Shown here: positions 1-5,463 of the stretch, piece by piece
Layout of the letters: the number at the start of each line of letters is the position of its first letter
Position numbering within the stretch: position 1 is the stretch's first letter
DNA from: Nitrospirota bacterium
GTDB taxonomy: Bacteria; Nitrospirota; Thermodesulfovibrionia; Thermodesulfovibrionales; JdFR-86
Length of the DNA stretch: 6,494 bases
Direction of reading: 5' to 3'
Assembly: GCA_030667205.1 (NCBI GenBank)
Contig: DAOUWH010000093.1
Location: 1 to 6,494 of the forward strand
Made by a program: the position numbers and the translations under genes
Notes under the pieces: generated by a model
The model's input: only the letters and a program-made list of their open reading frames with translations
What the model was told of the DNA's origin: nothing
Database searches by the model: none

Positions 1-1
1 A

Positions 2-841
2 AGCGGCGCCTCGGTACTCAATGCGCTCGAAAGGCTCGGCTATGACGCCAAGGCGGTGGACGTTGGCCAGGATATCTGCGAGGTCCTCGGAAGGGAAAAC
101 ATAGAGGCCGCCTTCCTCGTGCTCCATGGCGGCACCGGCGAGAACGGCTCGATACAGGGGATGCTTGAGGTGATGGGAATCCCCTATACGGGTTCGGGGG
201 TGCTCGCCTCGGCCCTTGCAATGGACAAGCTCGCGTCGAAGAAGTTTTTCCTTCACGAGGGGCTCCGGGTGCCCGAATTCGAGGTGCTCAGGAAGGGCGA
301 GTCTCCCACACTTCCTCTTCCGTTCGTGGTAAAGCCCGTAAGCGAGGGCTCAAGCATCGGAGTGGACATCGTAAAGAAGGCAAAGGACGTCGACGCCGCG
401 CTGGAGACCGCGCTTTCGTACACCGGCACGGCGATTATTGAGCAATTTATTAAGGGCAAGGAGATACATATAGGCATACTCCACGACAGGGCTCTCGGAG
501 GCGTGGAGGTCAGGCCGAGCCTTGAGTTCTATAACTTCAAGGCAAAGTACACCTCGGGGCTTACCGAATACATACTGCCGCCCGAGCTTGACGATGCCCT
601 TTACGAGGCGGCGAAGAACACGGCCCTGAGGGCGCACCTTGCGCTCGGCGCGCAGGGCGCAACAAGGGTGGACCTCCTCGTGGACGCGCAGGGCGAGATC
701 TACGTGCTGGAGGTCAACACTATCCCTGGGATGACGGAGACGAGCCTTCTTCCGAAGATAGCGTCCCTGGCCGGGCTGACGTTCGAAGCGCTGGTCGAGG
801 AGATTTTTAAAGGTGCACTGGATATAAAGGAAGGTATATAA
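2..841 (+). CDS. ddl: D-alanine--D-alanine ligase, 5'-truncated by the window edge
   Basis: ATP-grasp ligase that joins two D-alanines in the cytoplasm to supply the dipeptide end of peptidoglycan precursors. The reading frame is open from base 2 and 279 residues are visible. About 20-30 N-terminal residues, including the usual ERE motif, lie upstream; the visible part begins at the SGASVL segment that normally follows it. A GTG at 56 is internal to the domain and is not the start. Visible motifs, numbered from base 2, are HGGTGENGSIQG from residue 42 (the family usually has GEDG, so Asp is Asn here), the ATP-binding VVKPVSEGSSIG with Lys111, the substrate-loop FKAKY at 179-183, the catalytic and metal-binding TRVD (Arg222), and EVNTIPGMT from residue 237. 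The Lys-Tyr pair of the substrate loop fits D-Ala-D-Ala rather than D-Ala-D-lactate ligases. It ends with TAA one base before ftsQ, the classical dcw arrangement. Confidence 0.96.
   Translation, partial: SGASVLNALERLGYDAKAVDVGQDICEVLGRENIEAAFLVLHGGTGENGSIQGMLEVMGIPYTGSGVLASALAMDKLASKKFFLHEGLRVPEFEVLRKGESPTLPLPFVVKPVSEGSSIGVDIVKKAKDVDAALETALSYTGTAIIEQFIKGKEIHIGILHDRALGGVEVRPSLEFYNFKAKYTSGLTEYILPPELDDALYEAAKNTALRAHLALGAQGATRVDLLVDAQGEIYVLEVNTIPGMTETSLLPKIASLAGLTFEALVEEIFKGALDIKEGI
827..834 (+). promoter_or_regulatory. Ribosome-binding site of ftsQ
   Basis: The purine run AAGGAAGG lies inside the last codons of ddl, 8 nt before the GTG at 843. It supports the GTG as the ftsQ start over the internal ATG at 888 and implies translational coupling to ddl. 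Confidence 0.7.
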
Positions 842-842
842 A

Positions 843-1610
843 GTGGCTGCGAAGAGGAAGAGAGCGAGGTTTTCGAGCAAGAAGAACATGAAGAGGGGCA
901 CGAGGCTCTCCAAGGGCATATTGGCGCTGCTTATTATATGCGCCCTGTCTGCCGGGGCCTGGTTTATCAGTGAGAGCGGCCTTTTTGCGCTTACGGAGGT
1001 CGAGGTCCAAGGAAACAAATTCCTCTCCGACCAGGAGATGACGGAACTTATGGGCATAGAGTACGGCGAAAGCCTCCTGGCACTGCCTTTGGAAGAGGTG
1101 GCCGATATGCTTTCAGCATCGAAGTGGGTAAAGTCCGTGAAGCTCAGGAAGGAATATCCGGGGCGGTTCGTTGTGAAGATAGAGGAGGCGGTGCCTCAGG
1201 CGCTGCTTCAGGTCAGGGGCGACGTCTACTTCGTCGACGGGGAGGGCAACGTGCTTGAGAAGCTCAAGAGCGCCCCGGTGCAATTTCTGCCGGTCATAGT
1301 AAGCAGCTCGGCCAGGGACCCCAAGACGTTCAAGGAGGCCGTAAGCCTTGCCGGCGTTATAAAGGACAGGGGCCTGGCGACCGACAAGAACCGGATAGAG
1401 ATCACCGGCGTCGAGAAAAACCCCGAGAACCTGACCATGACGATAGACGGGCTCACCGCCAAGGTGGGCAGGGGTGATTACGAAGAGAAGCTCAGGAGGC
1501 TCTTCGAGCTGAGCGACGAGATAAAGAAAAGGCATATGAACATCAGTCATGTCGACCTGAGGTTCGCAAACAGCGTCATAGTGAAACCTTTTAAAGAGGT
1601 CGTGGAATGA
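843..1610 (+). CDS. ftsQ: Cell division protein FtsQ
   Basis: Bitopic inner-membrane divisome protein that recruits and regulates FtsB/FtsL and the septal synthase. It has 255 residues, a normal length. The order is a strongly basic cytoplasmic tail (residues 1-24, about ten Lys/Arg), one membrane segment at about 25-43, a POTRA domain at about 48-116 (LTEVEVQGNKFLS through YPGRFVVKIEEAVPQAL), then the FtsQ beta domain with VYFVDGEGNVL at 128-138 and a C-terminal part ending SHVDLRFANSVIVKPF. The POTRA-to-beta-domain arrangement and the RFANSVIVK ending are typical of the family. The GTG start is chosen because AAGGAAGG lies 8 nt upstream and because starting at the internal ATG (888) would remove much of the basic tail. 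It begins 1 nt after the ddl stop and its TGA overlaps the ATG of ftsA. Confidence 0.95.
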   Translation: MAAKRKRARFSSKKNMKRGTRLSKGILALLIICALSAGAWFISESGLFALTEVEVQGNKFLSDQEMTELMGIEYGESLLALPLEEVADMLSASKWVKSVKLRKEYPGRFVVKIEEAVPQALLQVRGDVYFVDGEGNVLEKLKSAPVQFLPVIVSSSARDPKTFKEAVSLAGVIKDRGLATDKNRIEITGVEKNPENLTMTIDGLTAKVGRGDYEEKLRRLFELSDEIKKRHMNISHVDLRFANSVIVKPFKEVVE

Positions 1611-2863
1611 GCAGGAAATACATAATCGGCCTTGATATCGGTACGACAAAGATATGTGCCGTGGTAGCAAGGACCGAGGCCGGGGTCCCGGAGATAATGG
1701 GCATGGGCACCGCAAGCTCTAGCGGGATTAAAAAGGGCGTTGTGGTGGACATAAATGTTACCACCGATGCCATAAGGGCCGCCGTGGCCGATGCCGAGGC
1801 GTCCTCCGGGGTGGAGATAAAGGCGGCGTATATCGGGGTTGCGGGAAGCCATATTGAATGCCTTAAGAGCTATGGAGCCACGGGGATAAAGGGCTCGGAG
1901 GTTACAAGGGGAGACATTGAAAGGGTAATGGACTCCGCCTCGGCGCTCTATGTGCCGCTTGACCGTGAGGTGCTTCACGTAATGCCCACTGATTTCGTCA
2001 TCGACGGGCAGGGAGGCATCGTAAGGCCGACCGGGATGTCAGGGGCGAGGCTCGAGGCCAACGTGCGCGTGATTACGGCCTCGCACTCTGTGGTGGAAAA
2101 CCTCCTCAAGTGTTGCCGAAAGGCGGGTGTCGAAGCGATAGACACCGTCTTTGAGCCGATTGCCTCCTGCCGCTCGGTTGCGGACGAGGACGAGCTTGAT
2201 ACCGGGGTCGCAGTGGTCGATATCGGCGGTGGCACCGCCGATATCGGCGTCTACAGCGAGGGCGGGCTGGTGCACGCCTCCGTGCTGCCTGTCGGGGGCA
2301 ACCACATAACCAACGACATCGCCATAGGGTTGAGGCTCTCGCAGAGGGAAGCGGAACGGGTGAAGATAGAGCACGGCTTTGCATTGGGAGAGATAGATTC
2401 GGGCGAGATGATTGATGTCCGGCTGATGAGCGATGAGCTGCGGCAGGTCCCGAGGCACTATCTCAAGGAAATAATCAGGCCCAGGGCCGAGGAGGTCATA
2501 AGGATAATCAAACGCGAGGTGCAGGGTAAGACCAGCCTCAGCGGCCCCTCGTGCGTGGTACTTACCGGCGGCACGGCGCTGCTGTCCGGCATCGACAGGG
2601 TGGCCGAGGCCGTCTTCGGGCTGCCGGTGAGGGTGGGCGTGCCGGACTATGGCATAGGCCCGCACCTTAAGGACAAGCTAAGGAGTCCGATTCACGCTAC
2701 AGGCGTGGGCCTTGTGCTTTACGGCTACGAGGCCGAAAGTAACGCTTACGAAGGGATTTTTGACGGTATAGTGCAAAAGGTCAAGGGAACGACCAAAAAC
2801 CTCCTCGAAGTCAGGGGATGGGGGGCCCGCAAGAGGGCCCGCCGTACCGAGCTTCGGGGGTAA
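1607..2863 (+). CDS. ftsA: Cell division protein FtsA, actin-like membrane tether of FtsZ
   Basis: Cytoplasmic actin-family ATPase that polymerises under the membrane, binds the FtsZ C-terminal peptide and anchors the Z ring. It has 418 residues, a normal length. Visible motifs are phosphate-1 GLDIGTTKICAVVA (8-21), the FtsA-specific 1C/SHS2 region at roughly 84-162, phosphate-2 VVDIGGGTADIG (203-214), and the adenosine motif VVLTGGTALLSG (317-328). The ATG overlaps the ftsQ stop (ATGA), with AGAGG 7 nt upstream. The C-terminus is unusual. FtsA normally ends in a short amphipathic membrane helix, often with Trp and Phe at the very end. Here a candidate helix (IFDGIVQKVK, about 384-393) is followed by a very basic tail, RGWGARKRARRTELRG, with seven Arg/Lys. 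The phosphate-2 codons form a 29-bp near-palindrome, and the last codons contain a GGGCCC hairpin close to the ftsZ ribosome-binding site. Confidence 0.97.
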   Translation: MSRKYIIGLDIGTTKICAVVARTEAGVPEIMGMGTASSSGIKKGVVVDINVTTDAIRAAVADAEASSGVEIKAAYIGVAGSHIECLKSYGATGIKGSEVTRGDIERVMDSASALYVPLDREVLHVMPTDFVIDGQGGIVRPTGMSGARLEANVRVITASHSVVENLLKCCRKAGVEAIDTVFEPIASCRSVADEDELDTGVAVVDIGGGTADIGVYSEGGLVHASVLPVGGNHITNDIAIGLRLSQREAERVKIEHGFALGEIDSGEMIDVRLMSDELRQVPRHYLKEIIRPRAEEVIRIIKREVQGKTSLSGPSCVVLTGGTALLSGIDRVAEAVFGLPVRVGVPDYGIGPHLKDKLRSPIHATGVGLVLYGYEAESNAYEGIFDGIVQKVKGTTKNLLEVRGWGARKRARRTELRG

Positions 2864-2865
2864 CC

Positions 2866-2871
2866 AGGAGG
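2866..2871 (+). promoter_or_regulatory. Strong Shine-Dalgarno sequence of ftsZ
   Basis: AGGAGG, continuing into GAGGGAG, lies in the 16-nt gap after the ftsA TAA and 8 nt before the ftsZ ATG. It is the best ribosome-binding site in the operon, as expected for FtsZ, the most abundant divisome protein, and it fixes the start at 2880. Confidence 0.85.
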
Positions 2872-2879
2872 AGGGAGAA

Positions 2880-4097
2880 ATGTTTGAACTGGAAGAATTA
2901 TTACCGGAGACCAACGGGGGGTCGGTCGCCAGCATCAAGGTTGTCGGTGTGGGCGGGGCCGGGGGCAATGTTATCAATAACATGATTGCCTCGAGCATTA
3001 CGTCAGTGGACTACGTGGCGGTGAACACCGACATGCAGGTGCTTGAGACATCGATGGCGACCCATAAGTTGCAGATCGGGAAGAACATCACCAGGGGCCT
3101 CGGCGCGGGCTCAAAACCCGAGGTAGGAAAACAGTCCGCGCTCGAAGACCGCGACGCCATCGCCGAACATATCGCGGGCGCTGACATGGTATTCATAACC
3201 GCAGGCATGGGCGGCGGCACGGGCACCGGCGCCGCGCCCGTGGTAGCGGAGATAGCCAGGGAGCAGGGCTCCCTTGTAGTGGCCGTGGTGACCAGGCCGT
3301 TCTTCTACGAGGGTGGAATAAGGAAGCGCAATGCGGCGGAGGGCATCGATGAACTTCAAAAATATGTCGCTACCCTCATAGTAATACCAAACGACAGAAT
3401 CGGCCTCGTCGCCGAGAGGGGCACGCCGCTGCTGGAGTCCTTCTCGATAGCCAACAATGTCCTGAGGAACGCCGTGAAAGGGATCACGGACCTGATACTC
3501 GTGCCCGGTCTCATAAACCTCGACTTCGCCGACGTAAAGACCGTGATGGAGACCGCCGGAAGAAGCGTGATAGGCATGGGCGTGGGCAAGGGTGAGAGGG
3601 CCGCACACGACGCGGCCAAGCGCGCCATCTTAAACCCCCTGCTCGAGAATACCTCGATCGACGGCGCAAGCGGAGTGCTCATTAATATTACGGGTGGCCT
3701 TGAGCTCTCGCTCGATGACGTCCATGAGGCCACGGGCCCGATATTCGATGCCGCCGACGAAGGGGCGAACATAATAATGGGCGCCGTTATAGACCCCGAC
3801 CTGAAGGACGAGGTGCGGGTGACCATCATAGCCACGGGCTTTGAGGACGAGCCCAAGCGGGCCGAACTTCCGAACGTAAAGAAATGGTCCGCCCCAAAAC
3901 GGACCCCTGCGCAGTCGTCAACCCTTCGCGGCTCCGACAGGGTGCTTGCAAAAAGCATATTCAAGGAAAACACTACCAGCCTCGTTCCGGCTGACGAAGA
4001 CCCGCTGGACGTGCCCACGTTTCTCCGTAAACCAGAGCCCGGCGCGGCCGAGTTCGTCCCGGAGGAGGTTAGCAGGACAAGGTCCGTAAACCAGTAA
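2880..4097 (+). CDS. ftsZ: Cell division protein FtsZ, tubulin-like GTPase
   Basis: Tubulin homologue that polymerises in a GTP-dependent way into the cytokinetic ring at mid-cell. It has 405 residues. Visible elements are a short N-terminal extension; the nucleotide-binding VVGVGGAGGNVINNM (21-35); VNTDMQVL; the tubulin signature GMGGGTGTGAAP (109-120); the guanine-contact segment with Glu144 and Arg148; the catalytic T7 loop LINLDFADVKTVM, with Asn213, Asp215 and Asp218; and the C-terminal half ending around VTIIATGFE (314-322). A linker of about 54 residues follows, then the FtsA-binding conserved peptide LDVPTFLRK (376-384). After that peptide there are 21 more residues ending SRTRSVNQ, whereas many FtsZ proteins stop within a few residues. 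The start ATG has AGGAGG 8 nt upstream. All catalytic residues are present, so it should be active. It is the last gene of the cluster. Confidence 0.98.
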   Translation: MFELEELLPETNGGSVASIKVVGVGGAGGNVINNMIASSITSVDYVAVNTDMQVLETSMATHKLQIGKNITRGLGAGSKPEVGKQSALEDRDAIAEHIAGADMVFITAGMGGGTGTGAAPVVAEIAREQGSLVVAVVTRPFFYEGGIRKRNAAEGIDELQKYVATLIVIPNDRIGLVAERGTPLLESFSIANNVLRNAVKGITDLILVPGLINLDFADVKTVMETAGRSVIGMGVGKGERAAHDAAKRAILNPLLENTSIDGASGVLINITGGLELSLDDVHEATGPIFDAADEGANIIMGAVIDPDLKDEVRVTIIATGFEDEPKRAELPNVKKWSAPKRTPAQSSTLRGSDRVLAKSIFKENTTSLVPADEDPLDVPTFLRKPEPGAAEFVPEEVSRTRSVNQ

Positions 4098-4117
4098 ATA
4101 GAAGTGTCCCTCCACAG

Positions 4118-4147
4118 GGCGGGGTCTCTTCCCCCAGAGACCCCGCC
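4118..4147 (+). terminator. Intrinsic terminator-like hairpin after ftsZ
   Basis: Perfect 12-bp inverted repeat, GGCGGGGTCTCT (4118-4129) and AGAGACCCCGCC (4136-4147), with a 6-nt loop, 20 nt after the ftsZ stop. The tail on the + strand is TCTCTCCTCCCC, pyrimidine-rich but not a clean T run. Termination is therefore likely but may be incomplete or assisted. The roughly 100 nt between this hairpin and the one at 4252 hold no gene that I can support. Confidence 0.72.
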
Positions 4148-4251
4148 TCTCTCCTCCCCGGAAGGCAAGGGTTATTTGCCGGGACACGTCTTATATGAAT
4201 TTACAGGCAAGGAAGTGATACATGAAACAGGGAAGGTGTGCGTAAATTAGA

Positions 4252-4280
4252 CAGCAGGCCCCGGCAAACGGGGCCTGCTG
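4252..4280 (-). terminator. Intrinsic terminator of the cold-shock gene
   Basis: Perfect 12-bp inverted repeat, CAGCAGGCCCCG (4252-4263) and CGGGGCCTGCTG (4269-4280), with a 5-nt loop, 10 nt after the csp stop. Read on the - strand the tail is TCTAATTTACG. On the + strand it is followed by a loose T-rich stretch ending TTTAGATTTTT, so the hairpin may also stop read-through arriving from ftsZ. Confidence 0.78.
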
Positions 4281-4290
4281 AGTTAAGGAT

Positions 4291-4491
4291 TTAGATTTTT
4301 ACTACGTTTTCCGCCTTTGGGCCCTTGGGACCTTCGACAACGTCGAAGCTCACCGCATCGCCTTCGCCCAGGGTCTTGAACCCTTCACCCTGAATGTCGC
4401 CGAAGTGGACGAAGACGTCTCCGCCGTCTTCCGAGGTTATGAATCCGAAACCCTTGGACTCATTAAACCACTTAACAGTTCCTTTTGGCAC
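4291..4491 (-). CDS. csp: Cold-shock domain protein (CspA family)
   Basis: Small single-domain (OB-fold) nucleic-acid chaperone of 66 residues, the family's usual length. It binds single-stranded RNA and DNA and melts secondary structure. Visible motifs are GTVKWFNESKGFGFI with RNP1 (KGFGFI, 13-18), RNP2 VFVHF (26-30), and the ending EGPKGPKAENV. After RNP2 the usual HFSAI-like segment reads HFGDI, a minor substitution. The start is GTG, supported by AAGGAGGT 9 nt upstream. The gene is monocistronic by appearance, with its own promoter about 110-140 nt upstream and a strong hairpin downstream. The leader of roughly 100 nt recalls the regulated leaders of other csp genes, but I see no E. coli-type cold box. 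The sequence does not show whether it is cold-induced or constitutive. Confidence 0.96.
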   Translation of the reverse strand: MPKGTVKWFNESKGFGFITSEDGGDVFVHFGDIQGEGFKTLGEGDAVSFDVVEGPKGPKAENVVKI

Positions 4492-4500
4492 GATGGGAAT

Positions 4501-4508
4501 ACCTCCTT
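4501..4508 (-). promoter_or_regulatory. Shine-Dalgarno sequence of csp
   Basis: AAGGAGGT on the - strand, a near-perfect anti-16S match, 9 nt before the GTG at 4491. It decides the start in the absence of an ATG. Confidence 0.85.
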
Positions 4509-4550
4509 GCTAAGATTTGAAGCCTGCGGAGTTGTTCATAGGGTCCCACT

Positions 4551-4562
4551 AAGTCATGACTT
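4551..4562. promoter_or_regulatory. 12-bp perfect palindrome in the csp leader (possible operator)
   Basis: AAGTCATGACTT reads the same on both strands. It lies about 33-44 nt downstream of the inferred csp transcription start. A dyad with no spacer suits binding of a dimeric regulator on DNA better than an RNA hairpin, since only four base pairs could close around CATG. The function is unknown and a chance match is possible. Confidence 0.3.
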
Positions 4563-4600
4563 GGCGGGGTGAAACAAAACTGCCGAAACTTCATACCTCT

Positions 4601-4629
4601 ATTTTGCACACAATTGCGGGGGAGGTCAA
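4601..4629 (-). promoter_or_regulatory. Sigma-70-type promoter of csp
   Basis: On the - strand, TTGACC (4624-4629) is separated by exactly 17 nt from CAAAAT (4601-4606), matching five and four of six consensus positions. A second TTGACA lies 8 nt further upstream (4632-4637), but its spacing to any good -10 is poor. Initiation is predicted near 4594, leaving a leader of about 103 nt before the csp GTG. Confidence 0.6.
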
Positions 4630-4659
4630 GATGTCAACGGAACTTTTTTACAGAAATAT

Positions 4660-4682
4660 CAGGCGGGCGCCAAACTTGCCTG
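4660..4682 (-). terminator. Weak terminator-like hairpin after the amidase gene
   Basis: Just after the amidase stop on the - strand, CAGGC and GCCTG can pair across a 13-nt loop, followed by a mildly T-rich stretch (ATATTTCTG). The stem is short, so this is only a candidate end for the desaturase-amidase transcript. Confidence 0.25.
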
Positions 4683-4686
4683 TATC

Positions 4687-5451
4687 TCAGCGGCGCATGT
4701 CTTCAAGGAAAGGGTGCTCCGAGCGCACCCTTTCGACTACCGCGGGGTCGAACTCGCACATAATGATATCTCCGGTCCCGCCCCCCGGACAGACGTCCTC
4801 TCCCTCGGGGCCGAAGATGCGGGAGCCGCCGGGGTAGCCCAGCCCGTTTGCGTCTGTGCCCGTCCGGTTCAGTCCGATTACGAAGCACTGGTTCTCTATG
4901 GCGCGGGCCTTTAGCAGTGTCTCCCAGTGGCCGATTCTTTCGGCGGGCCAGTTGGCTATGAAGAAGACGGCCCGCACCTTCCTGGCAACGGCCCTTATGA
5001 CCTCCGGGAAACGAAGGTCGTAGCAGATGAACACGCTTGAGGGCATGCCGTCAAGCTCGAATACGACTGTATCGTGACCGGCCTCGTAGTGCTTGTCCTC
5101 GTCTGCGAATGAGAAGGGGTGCATCTTGGCATAGGAGGCGAGGAGGGCGCCGTCTCTGCCATATGCGTGGGCGATATTTTGACCTCTCGTGCCGCTTCCT
5201 GCTGAGGCGAAGCCGCCGATTACGTTTATGGAGTGTTCTCTGGCAAGCCCCGAAAGGAAGGACGCCGTGGGGCCGTGCTCTTCCTCGGCGATGCCCGATA
5301 CGTTCATCGAAAACCCCGTTGAAAACATCTCCGGCAGCACGGCGATGTCGCAGCCCGCCTCCGAGGCCTCGCGGACAAGCCTCCCGGCGTTCCTGAAATT
5401 CGTCTCTTTCGATTCCCACGCGATGTCAAGCTGTATTAGCGCGACCTTCAT
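4687..5451 (-). CDS. Omega-amidase-like carbon-nitrogen hydrolase (nitrilase superfamily, YafV/MtnU type)
   Basis: Cytoplasmic amidase of 254 residues. Relatives hydrolyse the omega-amide of 2-oxoglutaramate or 2-oxosuccinamate, the products of glutamine or asparagine transamination, to the oxo-acid and ammonia; in some bacteria this serves methionine salvage. The catalytic triad is visible as Glu41 (LPEMFSTGF), Lys109 (YAKMHPFSF) and Cys143 (FICYDLRFPE). IANWPAERIGHWETLLKARA at 165-184 and AIENQCFVIGLNRTGTDANG from 184 are the segments I recall as typical of the YafV/omega-amidase branch, and the protein lacks the length of glutamine-dependent NAD synthetase fusions. The start ATG has AGGAGG 6 nt upstream, and that ribosome-binding site overlaps the stop codon of the upstream desaturase gene, so translation is probably coupled. 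No transaminase is in view to confirm the substrate, so the exact amide is an inference from the family. Confidence 0.92.
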   Translation of the reverse strand: MKVALIQLDIAWESKETNFRNAGRLVREASEAGCDIAVLPEMFSTGFSMNVSGIAEEEHGPTASFLSGLAREHSINVIGGFASAGSGTRGQNIAHAYGRDGALLASYAKMHPFSFADEDKHYEAGHDTVVFELDGMPSSVFICYDLRFPEVIRAVARKVRAVFFIANWPAERIGHWETLLKARAIENQCFVIGLNRTGTDANGLGYPGGSRIFGPEGEDVCPGGGTGDIIMCEFDPAVVERVRSEHPFLEDMRR

Positions 5452-5457
5452 GCCTGT

Positions 5458-5463
5458 CCTCCT
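5458..5463 (-). promoter_or_regulatory. Shine-Dalgarno sequence of the amidase gene, overlapping the upstream stop codon
   Basis: AGGAGG on the - strand, 6 nt before the ATG at 5451. Its first two bases are the last two of the desaturase TAG stop (5462-5464), a layout that favours ribosome re-use between the two genes. Confidence 0.8.

Noticed and set aside
350..1057. Long - strand open frame (235 codons) across ddl and ftsQ
   Set aside because: It is antisense to two clearly recognisable genes, has no family-like sequence and straddles their junction. Open antisense frames are common in GC-rich coding DNA.
3218..3242. Inverted repeat CACGGGC...GCCCGTG in ftsZ
   Set aside because: Seven base pairs with an 11-nt loop over the codons of GGGTGTGAAPV. 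This is expected from Gly/Ala-rich codons in GC-rich DNA and is much weaker than the ftsA palindrome.
3356..4168. Long - strand open frame (270 codons) opposite ftsZ
   Set aside because: It mirrors the ftsZ codons, is Ser/Ala/Pro-rich without domain character, and crosses the terminator stem at 4118-4147.
4163..4212. Repeated octamer AGGCAAGG (4163-4170 and 4205-4212) and a small GGCAA/TTGCC dyad between the two terminators
   Set aside because: Too short to distinguish from chance. No promoter, ribosome-binding site or open frame supports a small RNA or peptide gene here.
4556..4837. + strand open frame (93 codons) between csp and the amidase gene
   Set aside because: It begins inside the csp leader palindrome, lacks a good ribosome-binding site, runs antisense into the 3' end of the amidase gene and has no recognisable motif.
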